Below the pieces are notes generated by a model, which searched no databases, was not told the DNA's origin, and saw only the letters and a list, made by a program, of their open reading frames with translations. The translations under genes were made by a program, and so were the position numbers. Of a stretch of DNA of 5,480 nt, positions 1 through 5,214 are shown one piece after another (within the stretch, counting starts at the first letter, position 1; each line of letters opens with the position of its first letter). The DNA comes from Bacillota bacterium (GTDB lineage: Bacteria; Bacillota; Clostridia; Peptostreptococcales; Anaerovoracaceae), in NCBI GenBank assembly GCA_016286935.1, contig JAEEUO010000091.1, positions 1-5,480 of the forward strand. The letters are read 5' to 3'.

Positions 1-50
1 GCATCACCCTCAAGGATACCCCTCAGGGCGTCCAGATCGTCCGTGAGTGA
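1..50 (+). CDS. C-terminal end of an unidentified upstream gene (partial)
   Basis: Reading from base 3 gives ITLKDTPQGVQIVRE followed by TGA at 48-50. This is the most protein-like of the three plus frames, and it stops just before a terminator hairpin, as a real gene end would. Only about 15 residues are visible, with no domain or motif, so no function can be assigned. The gene converges on the diguanylate cyclase gene on the other strand; the two stop codons are about 88 bases apart. The frame choice is an inference from stop position and composition. The frame starting at base 2 also stops nearby (43-45) and cannot be fully excluded. Confidence 0.5.
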   Translation, partial: ITLKDTPQGVQIVRE

Positions 51-87
51 ACGAAACGGCCCCCGAACGGGAAAATCCGAAACACAC

Positions 88-114
88 AAAAACCGCCGGA
101 AACCGGCGGTTTTT
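88..114. terminator. Bidirectional intrinsic terminator between convergent genes
   Basis: AACCGCCGG (91-99) and CCGGCGGTT (103-111) form a perfect 9-bp stem around an AAA loop, and flanking A and T bases (88-90 with 112-114) can extend it. The T-run follows on the plus strand, and the A-run before the stem becomes a T-run on the minus strand. It can therefore stop transcription from both the upstream plus-strand gene ending at 50 and the minus-strand cyclase gene ending at 139. Confidence 0.9.
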
Positions 115-138
115 TCGTATGACCGGGACGGTCAGCGG

Positions 139-1239
139 TCAGTCGTTTTTGTGCGTCTCGCGCTTCATCTCGTAGAGGCGCTGATCGGCCTCGGAGATCA
201 GGGCGGAGAATTCGTTCTCGTCGGCGGGGATGCCGCCGGAGATGCCGAAACCGATCCGGACGAACGCCGTCTCTTCGCCGATCGTCTTCGGGAAGCCGGA
301 ATTCGACTGGAGGACGTTCAGCGCGTCGACCGCGGCGGTGTTCGGCAGAAGGATGAGGAATTCGTCGCCGCCGTAGCGGTAGGCCGTGCAGGAGGGGAAG
401 ATGGTCTTGATGAACGTGAACATCTCGGCGAGGACCTCGTCGCCGACGGTGTGGCCGTAGCGGTCGTTGAACTGCTTGAAGTAGTCGATGTCGGTCATGA
501 TGACCGTGAGCGGCTTGCCCGTGAAGGAGGGCGTATCCTCGGCGAGCGAGGTGCGGTTGCGCGCGCCGGTCAGGGCGTCGTGGCGGGAGACGTAGCGGAG
601 CTGTTCGTAATTCGTGCGGAGTTCGAGCGTCGCTTCCGCGGATCGGACCCGCTGGCGGTAGTGGATGACGAAGCACATCGCGGTGACGAGGGCGAGGACG
701 GAGAAGTTGTAGCCGTCGACGGCCGCGCCCTGATCGACGGACCAGAGCATGAAATAGAGGCCCGCGTACGTCACGAACGTGAGGATGATGCTGAGGACGG
801 GATGGAAGGAGATGAAGCAGACGAAGCAGAGGACGACCGCGAAGAAGGTCGACATCTGGTCGTTCGCGAGGCGGTAGTGGCGCAGCGTGACGTACATCGC
901 CCAGACCGACATCAGGAGATAATACAGGACGGTCAGGAGGGCGTTCACGTCGTGGGGAAGGGAGGCTTTCTTCCGGATCCGGCCGGTCACGGTCGCGAAG
1001 ACGGCGCAGACGACGATGCAGTAGAGGACGCTCAGGGCGCTGATGAAGTCGGAACGGCCGAACGTGCCTTTCAAAAGCGCGTGGACCGTGAACGAGAGCA
1101 GAACGAGCAGCTCAAAAACACAGATCACCCACGAAAGATAGAACATGTTCTCGATGTTTCGCTTATCGAGGGCGGCCGTCACTTCGGGGGCGATCACGGG
1201 ATTGAGTATGGAATTCCAGTTCAGCTTCTGTCTTTTCAT
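139..1239 (-). CDS. Membrane-bound diguanylate cyclase (GGDEF domain), 366 aa
   Basis: Predicted to make cyclic di-GMP from two GTP at the inner face of the membrane. Residues 1-32 are a polar N-terminus. About six hydrophobic segments follow (roughly 33-57, 65-86, 98-119, 130-147, 149-166, 178-194), then a short linker (195-218) and a GGDEF domain (about 220-362). The domain holds DALTGARNR, the metal-binding MTDID (D250), FKQFND, GHTVGDEVL and an intact GGDEF at 290-294 in YRYGGDEFLILLP, so it should be active. The usual inhibitory RxxD site is absent: the equivalent residues 281-284 are FPSC. No EAL or HD-GYP domain is fused. The open frame extends 78 codons further upstream to 1473, but I chose the ATG at 1237-1239 because AAAGGAAAGG lies about 12 bases before it and the extension crosses the promoter and the neighbouring azlC start. 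The N-terminal membrane region is probably a sensor, but its signal is unknown. The gene appears monocistronic. Confidence 0.92.
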   Translation of the reverse strand: MKRQKLNWNSILNPVIAPEVTAALDKRNIENMFYLSWVICVFELLVLLSFTVHALLKGTFGRSDFISALSVLYCIVVCAVFATVTGRIRKKASLPHDVNALLTVLYYLLMSVWAMYVTLRHYRLANDQMSTFFAVVLCFVCFISFHPVLSIILTFVTYAGLYFMLWSVDQGAAVDGYNFSVLALVTAMCFVIHYRQRVRSAEATLELRTNYEQLRYVSRHDALTGARNRTSLAEDTPSFTGKPLTVIMTDIDYFKQFNDRYGHTVGDEVLAEMFTFIKTIFPSCTAYRYGGDEFLILLPNTAAVDALNVLQSNSGFPKTIGEETAFVRIGFGISGGIPADENEFSALISEADQRLYEMKRETHKND

Positions 1240-1308
1240 AAAACGGGAGGCCCTTTCCTTTCGTTTCCCGCTTCGGGGCGGAGAAGATGGAACAAAGAGC
1301 TTGTATTC

Positions 1309-1338
1309 ATTATACGCGGAACGGGAGCGTTGCCGCAA
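1309..1338 (-). promoter_or_regulatory. Predicted sigma-A type promoter for the diguanylate cyclase gene
   Basis: On the minus strand a perfect TATAAT (1309-1314) is preceded by TTGCGG (1333-1338) with an 18-base spacer. Transcription would start near 1302, giving a leader of about 60 bases before the ATG at 1239. The -10 match is exact and the -35 matches only in its TTG half. Confidence 0.6.
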
Positions 1339-1341
1339 CGG

Positions 1342-1388
1342 AAAAAAACGGAATTTTCGCAAAAAAGCGCGCGGCAGCGGCAAAAAAA
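1342..1388. other. Phased A-tract stretch in the divergent promoter region
   Basis: A/T runs lie at 1342-1348 (A7), 1352-1357 (AATTTT), 1361-1366 (A6) and 1382-1388 (A7). Their centres are about 9.5, 9 and 21.5 bases apart, close to one or two helical turns. Such spacing is known to bend DNA intrinsically. It sits between two divergent promoters in an otherwise GC-rich sequence, so it may act as an UP-like element or protein-binding site for one or both. The bending and the role are inferred. Confidence 0.45.
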
Positions 1389-1410
1389 GAAGAAACCGGC
1401 CGTTCGTTCG

Positions 1411-1419
1411 TGGTATACT
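1411..1419 (+). promoter_or_regulatory. Extended -10 promoter for the azlC-azlD-MATE genes
   Basis: TGGTATACT is an extended -10 element (TGn followed by TATACT at 1414-1419). No good -35 hexamer lies 16-18 bases upstream, which is tolerated when the TG extension is present. Transcription would begin near 1426, leaving about 27 bases before the azlC ATG. The A-rich tracts upstream may help polymerase binding. Confidence 0.6.
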
Positions 1420-1434
1420 TAAATTTATCTCAGC

Positions 1435-1442
1435 AGGAAGGA
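1435..1442 (+). promoter_or_regulatory. Ribosome binding site of azlC
   Basis: AGGAAGGA ends 10 bases before the ATG at 1453. This fixes the start and argues against the longer open frame that begins at 1287 in another phase. Confidence 0.75.
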
Positions 1443-1452
1443 AGCGCATCCG

Positions 1453-2250
1453 ATGACGGAGGCAGAACGGCACAAAAAAGCATTCCTCAGCGGCGTGAAA
1501 GGCGGGATCCCGATCGGGCTCGCCTATCTTGTCGTCGGCTTCACGATCGGCATCACGTGCCGCAACATCGGCGTGACGCCGCTCCAGGGCGCGTTCCTGT
1601 CGATCACGAGCCTCGCATCCGCCGGCGAATACGCGGGCCTGACCGTCATCGCGGCGGACGCGGCGTACGCGGAGATCGCGCTGATCACGCTGATCGCGAG
1701 CGCGCGGTACCTGTTGATGGGCTGCGCGCTGTCCCAGCGCCTTTCGCCGCAGATGAAGTTCCCGTGGCGCTTTCTGATCGGCTACGGGATCACGGACGAG
1801 ATCTTCGCGATCTCGGTCGTACAGCCCGGCTGGCTCGATCCGTTCTTCAGCGTCGGCGCGATCCTCGTTTCGGCGCCTCTCTGGATGATCGGGACGGCGC
1901 TCGGCGCGATCCTCGGCGACGTGCTTCCGCCGCTTCTGCTCGCGGCCTTCAGCGTCGCGCTCTACGGCATGTTCATCTCCATCGTCGTCGTTCCCGCGCG
2001 GAAGGAGACGGCCGTCCTCGTCTGCGTGCTCGCAGGGTGGATCTCGTCGTTCGCGCTGTCGAAGTGGCGGCTGACGGCAGGCCTCTCCGAAGGGACGCGG
2101 ACGATCCTTCTGACGATCGTCCTGGGCGTCGCCGTTTCGCTGCTCTTCCCGTACGATTCGGAGGCGGAGGACGCGGCGCTCGAGGCGGAGATCGCGCGGA
2201 GCGAAGCGAAAGCGGCGCTGCCCGCGGAGGAGGGAGGCGACGCGCGATGA
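1453..2250 (+). CDS. azlC: AzlC family branched-chain amino acid exporter, large subunit (265 aa)
   Basis: Large membrane subunit of an AzlC-AzlD type exporter. The characterised members export branched-chain amino acids or their analogues (Bacillus AzlCD, Corynebacterium BrnFE). The N-terminal GVKGGIPIGLAYLVVGFTIG (14-33) matches the family's opening helix. ASAGEYAGLTVIAA (55-68), SARYLLMGCALSQRL (83-97) and the GYGITDEIFA stretch (110-119) are also family-like. Further hydrophobic segments lie near 132-155, 158-180, 186-202 and 216-232. Two details differ from the pattern I recall: serine 83 replaces the asparagine usual before AR or LR, and glutamate 59 stands where many members have glutamine (glutamate may be common in Firmicutes forms). 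Residues 235-265 are an acidic, alanine-rich soluble tail beyond the last helix, which seems long for the family. The stop overlaps the azlD start (ATGA), indicating translational coupling. The actual substrate cannot be read from the sequence. Confidence 0.9.
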   Translation: MTEAERHKKAFLSGVKGGIPIGLAYLVVGFTIGITCRNIGVTPLQGAFLSITSLASAGEYAGLTVIAADAAYAEIALITLIASARYLLMGCALSQRLSPQMKFPWRFLIGYGITDEIFAISVVQPGWLDPFFSVGAILVSAPLWMIGTALGAILGDVLPPLLLAAFSVALYGMFISIVVVPARKETAVLVCVLAGWISSFALSKWRLTAGLSEGTRTILLTIVLGVAVSLLFPYDSEAEDAALEAEIARSEAKAALPAEEGGDAR

Positions 2251-2552
2251 CCCACAACGTCTACGTCTACATCGTGATCGCGGGCCTCGTGACGTACCTG
2301 ATCCGCATCCTTCCGCTCACCCTGATCCGCAAGCCGATCAAAAACAAATTCATCCGCTCCTTCCTCCACTACGTCCCGTACGTGACGCTCTCCGTCATGA
2401 CGTTCCCGGCGATCCTCTACGCGACCGGGTCGCCGCTCATCGGCGGCCTCGCGATGGCTGCCGGCGTCGTGAGCGCGTGGTTCGGAGCGAATTCGTTCGT
2501 CTGCGCCGTCGTCTGCTCGGGGAGCGTTTTCCTTCTCGGCCTGTTCCTGTAA
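2247..2552 (+). CDS. azlD: AzlD family branched-chain amino acid exporter, small subunit (101 aa)
   Basis: Small membrane partner of AzlC; both subunits are needed for export in characterised systems. Length is normal for the family (about 100 residues). The first helix (about 5-24) ends in YLIRILPLTLIRK, carrying the conserved R and P (R20, P23). It is followed by FLHYVPYVTLSVMTFPAIL (39-57), then two more helices (about 63-80 and 82-100). The ATG overlaps the azlC stop as ATGA, and a strong purine-rich GGAGGAGGGAGG (2226-2237) sits 9 bases upstream, inside the azlC tail codons. Part of the acidic azlC tail is thus encoded by this ribosome binding site. The same frame is open from 1287, but that part is a shadow of azlC. 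The MATE gene follows after 20 bases. Confidence 0.9.
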   Translation: MTHNVYVYIVIAGLVTYLIRILPLTLIRKPIKNKFIRSFLHYVPYVTLSVMTFPAILYATGSPLIGGLAMAAGVVSAWFGANSFVCAVVCSGSVFLLGLFL

Positions 2553-2572
2553 AAGAACCGTTCGAAATACAC

Positions 2573-4024
2573 ATGAAAAAGCAAAACACAAACGCACAAT
2601 CGAACAAGGAACTCGGCCGGGAACTTCGCAAGAACCGCATGCTCAACGAGCCGCTGCCGAAGGTCATCCTTTCGATGGCGATCCCGTCGATCATCGCGTT
2701 CCTGATCAACTCGATCTATTCGCTCGCCGATACGTATTTCGTCAGTTCCCTAGGCAAATCCGCGACGGCTGCCGTGTCGGTCAACCAGTCGCTCGACATG
2801 TTCATCATGATGGCCGGCTCGTTCGTCGCCATCGGCGCGAACAGCTACATCGCGCGCCTCCTCGGCGCGAAGAACGAACAGAAGGCGAGCCGCGTCCTCT
2901 CCACCGCGTGGGTGACGGCGTTCGCGTTCGGGCTGATCATCCTGACCGTCGGCTGCATCTGGACCGAGCCGATCTGCCGCCTCCTCGGCGCGACGGAGAC
3001 GTGCCTGAAGTACTCGATCGACTACGCGACGTACATCCTGCTCGTCGCCCCGCTCATGGCCGCGAACTTCGTCATGAACCAGTCCCTCCGCGCGGAGGGC
3101 GCCGCGATGCTGTCGATGATCGGCATGGGCTTCGGCGGGATCCTCAACTGCTTCCTCGATCCGTTCTTCATCCTCACGGAGGTGAAGATCGGTTCTCTCG
3201 TCCTCCCCGGGCTCGGCCTCGAAGTCGCGGGCGCGTCGATGGCGACGGCGCTTTCGAAGGTCGTCTCGTTCGGCATCCTCATCTTCCCGTATCTGTCGAA
3301 GCGGTCGATGCTCCGGCTTTCCCCGAAGAACATCGCGTACGAACGGGACAGCGTGCGCCAGGTCGTTTCCGTCGGCTCGTCCGCCGCGTTCCGCACGATG
3401 CTCAGCGTCATCGCGGGGATCGTCCTCAACAACCTCGCCGGCGACATCTCCGACGCGTGCCTCGCGGGGATCGGCGTCATGAACCGCGTCATGATGTTCC
3501 CGTTCGGCATCATCCTCGGCTTCGGCACCGGCTTCCAGCCCGTCATGGGATTCAACTGGGGCGCGCGCCGTTTCGACCGCGTGAAGGGGAGCCTTCGCTT
3601 CGCGACCGTGACGAGCACGGCGATCGGCGCCGTAATGGGCGCGGTCTGCTGCATCTGGGCGGAGCCGATCATCGGCCTCTTCGCGGGGACCGATCCGGAG
3701 ATGATCGCGATCGGCGCGCTGGCGATCCGGCTGAACGCCGCCGCGCTCTTCATCCACGGCTGGGTCGCGACGGTCAACTGGGCCTGCGCCGCGATCGGGT
3801 ACGCGAAAGGAGCCGTCCTTCTCGCGATCGCCCGCCAGGGCATCTGCTTCCTGCCGATCGTCTGGCCGCTCGCGCATTTCTTCGGCGCGAACGGCGTCGC
3901 CTCTGTCCAGGCCGTCGCGGACGTCCTCTCGGTCTTTCTCGCGATCCCCATGCTCCGGATCGTCCGGAACATGATCCGTACGGAGGAAAATGCGGAGGGG
4001 AATGCCTTGCGTGAAGGCGCATAA
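2573..4024 (+). CDS. MATE family efflux transporter, MepA-like (483 aa)
   Basis: Predicted cation-coupled (Na+ or H+) multidrug and toxin extrusion pump in the cytoplasmic membrane, with about twelve membrane helices in two similar halves. A polar N-terminus (1-28) leads to LPKVILSMAIPSIIAFLINS (28-47), the typical first helix, followed by SIYSLADTYFVSSLG. NCFLDPFFI (192-200) closes a first-half helix, and GFQPVMGFNWGARR (320-333) is the signature of the MepA/DinF-like branch. Length suits the family (about 440-480). The ATG at 2573 was chosen because the residues after it (MKKQNTNAQSNKEL) are a normal polar leader and it lies just after azlD. Upstream in-frame starts fall inside azlD, and a start at 2639 would be the next choice. 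No convincing Shine-Dalgarno precedes 2573, so translation may depend on coupling to azlD. The substrate is unknown. The last codons carry a promoter for the next gene. Confidence 0.92.
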   Translation: MKKQNTNAQSNKELGRELRKNRMLNEPLPKVILSMAIPSIIAFLINSIYSLADTYFVSSLGKSATAAVSVNQSLDMFIMMAGSFVAIGANSYIARLLGAKNEQKASRVLSTAWVTAFAFGLIILTVGCIWTEPICRLLGATETCLKYSIDYATYILLVAPLMAANFVMNQSLRAEGAAMLSMIGMGFGGILNCFLDPFFILTEVKIGSLVLPGLGLEVAGASMATALSKVVSFGILIFPYLSKRSMLRLSPKNIAYERDSVRQVVSVGSSAAFRTMLSVIAGIVLNNLAGDISDACLAGIGVMNRVMMFPFGIILGFGTGFQPVMGFNWGARRFDRVKGSLRFATVTSTAIGAVMGAVCCIWAEPIIGLFAGTDPEMIAIGALAIRLNAAALFIHGWVATVNWACAAIGYAKGAVLLAIARQGICFLPIVWPLAHFFGANGVASVQAVADVLSVFLAIPMLRIVRNMIRTEENAEGNALREGA

Positions 4025-4035
4025 AATGATACACT
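4007..4035 (+). promoter_or_regulatory. Promoter for the reverse rubrerythrin gene, inside the MATE gene end
   Basis: TTGCGT (4007-4012), a 17-base spacer and TACACT (4030-4035) with a TGA extension (4027-4029) form a good sigma-A type promoter. The -35 lies within the last MATE codons and the -10 just past its stop. The predicted start is about 4042. This would let the oxygen-defence gene be expressed independently of the transport operon. Confidence 0.6.
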
Positions 4036-4041
4036 GTTCAC

Positions 4042-4072
4042 GCAGGCGATGTCCGCTTTGCGGCGGGCCTGC
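4042..4072 (+). other. Stem-loop in the leader of the rubrerythrin message
   Basis: GCAGGC (4042-4047) pairs with GCCTGC (4067-4072), and inside it CCGC (4053-4056) pairs with GCGG (4060-4063) around a TTT loop. The stem is interrupted by an asymmetric internal loop. No T-run follows (TTTATGG), so it is a poor terminator. If transcription starts near 4042 the hairpin would sit at the very 5' end of the mRNA, where such structures can protect against decay. It might alternatively be a weak 3' end for the azlC-azlD-MATE transcript. Confidence 0.5.
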
Positions 4073-4087
4073 TTTATGGAACATAAA

Positions 4088-4093
4088 AGGAGG
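4088..4093 (+). promoter_or_regulatory. Strong ribosome binding site of the rubrerythrin gene
   Basis: AGGAGG, within AAAAGGAGGA, lies 8 bases before the ATG at 4102. It is a near-perfect match to the anti-Shine-Dalgarno sequence with ideal spacing, suggesting high translation. Confidence 0.9.
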
Positions 4094-4101
4094 ATACCAC
4101 T

Positions 4102-4644
4102 ATGAAATGGCAATGCTCGGTATGCGGTTATATCTATGAAGGCGAGTTCCCGCCGGAATTCTGCCCCCAGTGCAAACAGCCCAAGGAAAAGTTCATTCCT
4201 CTTGACGCGGAAGCCCGTACGTGGGCGGCGGAACACGTCGTCGGCGTCGCGAAGGGCGTCGATCCGGAGATCATCGAAGGCCTCCGCGCGAACTTCACCG
4301 GCGAATGCACCGAAGTCGGCATGTACCTGGCCATGGCCCGTGTCGCCCACCGCGAGGGATATCCCGAGATCGGCCTCTACTGGGAAAAGGCAGCGTGGGA
4401 GGAAGCCGAACACGCCGCGAAATTCGCCGAACTGCTCGGTGAAGTCGTGACCGACTCGACGAAGAAGAATCTCGAGATGCGCGTGGAAGCCGAATGCGGC
4501 GCGACGGCCGGCAAGACCGAACTCGCGAAGAAGGCGAAGGCGCTCGGACTCGACGCGATCCACGACACCGTCCACGAAATGGCGCGTGACGAGGCCCGCC
4601 ACGGCAAGGCGTTTGAAGGCCTGCTGAAGAGATACTTCAAATAA
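4102..4644 (+). CDS. rbr: Reverse rubrerythrin, NADH-dependent peroxidase type (180 aa)
   Basis: Cytoplasmic non-haem iron protein that reduces hydrogen peroxide (and in clostridial homologues oxygen) with electrons from NAD(P)H via redox partners, protecting anaerobes. Domain order is reversed from classical rubrerythrin. A short rubredoxin-like domain comes first (1-33), with four iron-binding cysteines C5, C8, C21 and C24 in [10 protein letters not shown] and FCPQC. The four-helix diiron domain follows (about 50-178). Visible diiron-type residues are E68 in NFTGE, the ExxH of E101 and H104 (WEEAEHA), a glutamate near 129-131 in VEAEC, and the second ExxH of E164 and H167 (RDEARHG). All key residues appear intact, and length fits the family (about 180). 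The gene has its own promoter, a strong ribosome binding site and a terminator, so it looks monocistronic and well expressed. Control by a peroxide or oxygen regulator such as PerR is plausible, but I saw no clear operator. Confidence 0.95.
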   Translation: MKWQCSVCGYIYEGEFPPEFCPQCKQPKEKFIPLDAEARTWAAEHVVGVAKGVDPEIIEGLRANFTGECTEVGMYLAMARVAHREGYPEIGLYWEKAAWEEAEHAAKFAELLGEVVTDSTKKNLEMRVEAECGATAGKTELAKKAKALGLDAIHDTVHEMARDEARHGKAFEGLLKRYFK

Positions 4645-4664
4645 ACCGGAAACGCTGTGAACCG

Positions 4665-4693
4665 ACGGGAGCCCGAACCAGGGCTCCCGTTTT
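4665..4693 (+). terminator. Intrinsic terminator after the rubrerythrin gene
   Basis: ACGGGAGCCC (4665-4674) and GGGCTCCCGT (4681-4690) form a perfect 10-bp stem with a six-base loop, followed by TTTT (4690-4693). It begins 20 bases after the stop codon. The T-run is short but the stem is strong. Confidence 0.85.
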
Positions 4694-4704
4694 GTCAAAA
4701 GAGA

Positions 4705-4730
4705 CCCGCCGGACCGCGCGTTACGGCGGG
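4705..4730 (+). other. Possible hairpin just before the acetyltransferase gene
   Basis: CCCGCC (4705-4710) can pair with GGCGGG (4725-4730) around a 14-base loop. The 3' arm runs into the only G-rich purine stretch upstream of the ATG at 4749 (GGGAG, 4728-4732), about 16 bases away. It might influence ribosome access, or be chance in GC-rich DNA. I see no clear promoter for the downstream gene between 4694 and 4748. Confidence 0.3.
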
Positions 4731-4748
4731 AGCGAAAAGAACTGCCAT

Positions 4749-5201
4749 ATGAACACATATCGATACATCACGCTCCGCGAGGAGCCGGAACGCATGAACG
4801 ACGCGGCCGAATGGTTCCACAGCAAATGGAGAGTTCCGGTCGAAGCGTACCGGGAATGCATGGGATCCTATCTCGGGAACGAAACGGAATACGGCTGGTA
4901 TCTCTGTCTGGACGGAGAGGAGATCGTCGGCGGACTGGGCGTCATCGAGAACGACTTCCACGACAGGAAGGACCTCACGCCGAACGTCTGCGCGGTCTAT
5001 ACGGAGGAACGCCACCGCGGGAGAGGCATCGCGGGACACCTGCTCGATATGGCCGTGGACGATCTGCGGTCCAAAGGGATCTCGCCGGTCTATCTCGTCA
5101 CGGACCACACCGGGTTCTACGAACGCTACGGCTGGGAGTTCCTCTGCATGGTGCAGGGGGACGGCGAGCCGGAGATGACAAGAATGTACATCCACCGATA
5201 G
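4749..5201 (+). CDS. GNAT family N-acetyltransferase (150 aa)
   Basis: Predicted acetyl-CoA dependent acyltransferase of the GNAT fold; the acceptor is unknown. A central strand region GWYLCLDGEEIVGGLGVIEN (49-68) leads to VCAVYTEERHRGRGIAGHLL (80-99). The latter holds the acetyl-CoA pyrophosphate-binding RxxGxG-type loop (RHRGRGIAG, 88-96). HTGFYERYGWEFL (120-132) is the typical motif B, with the FYERYGW signature common in small soluble GNATs. Length is normal. The frame is open back to a TTG at 4692, but that codon lies in the terminator T-run of the previous gene and the extra 19 residues do not look like GNAT sequence, so I chose the ATG at 4749. The ribosome binding site is weak (AAAAGA about 8 bases upstream, GGGAG farther away). 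The stop codon TAG overlaps the ribosome binding site of the next gene, so the two are probably co-transcribed. Confidence 0.85.
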   Translation: MNTYRYITLREEPERMNDAAEWFHSKWRVPVEAYRECMGSYLGNETEYGWYLCLDGEEIVGGLGVIENDFHDRKDLTPNVCAVYTEERHRGRGIAGHLLDMAVDDLRSKGISPVYLVTDHTGFYERYGWEFLCMVQGDGEPEMTRMYIHR

Positions 5202-5209
5202 GAGGGAGG
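5200..5209 (+). promoter_or_regulatory. Ribosome binding site of the last gene, overlapping the GNAT stop
   Basis: AGGAGGGAGG begins inside the TAG stop of the acetyltransferase gene (5199-5201). Its AGGAGG core ends 9 bases before the ATG at 5215, which decides that start and suggests translational coupling. Confidence 0.85.
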
Positions 5210-5214
5210 CAACG

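Noticed and set aside
1244..1270. Five-base stem CGGGA/TCCCG around the cyclase ribosome binding site
   Set aside because: The stem is short with a 17-base loop in GC-rich sequence. Not enough to call a riboswitch or thermometer.
43..1422. 459-codon plus-strand open frame antisense to the cyclase gene
   Set aside because: Its protein is a charged, low-complexity run of E, D, R, G and V without membrane or domain patterns. It runs antisense through a clear GGDEF gene, crosses the terminator and both promoters, and lacks a sensible ribosome binding site. It is a GC-rich shadow frame.
1240..1473. N-terminal 78-residue extension of the diguanylate cyclase
   Set aside because: It crosses the TATAAT promoter, the A-tracts and the azlC promoter and start, and its residues are Arg/Phe-rich non-coding-like sequence. 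The ATG at 1239 has a purine-rich site upstream.
1287..2246. Long upstream extension of azlD in the same frame
   Set aside because: The region before 2247 reads as an Arg/Asp-rich shadow of azlC. The ATGA overlap with a strong Shine-Dalgarno marks the real start.
3022..4758. 578-codon minus-strand open frame
   Set aside because: It runs antisense across the MATE and rubrerythrin genes, both unmistakable, and includes promoter and terminator sequence. No family-like pattern is seen.
4695..5195. Minus-strand open frame opposite the GNAT gene
   Set aside because: It is antisense to a gene with clear acetyl-CoA binding and motif B sequences and has no motif of its own.
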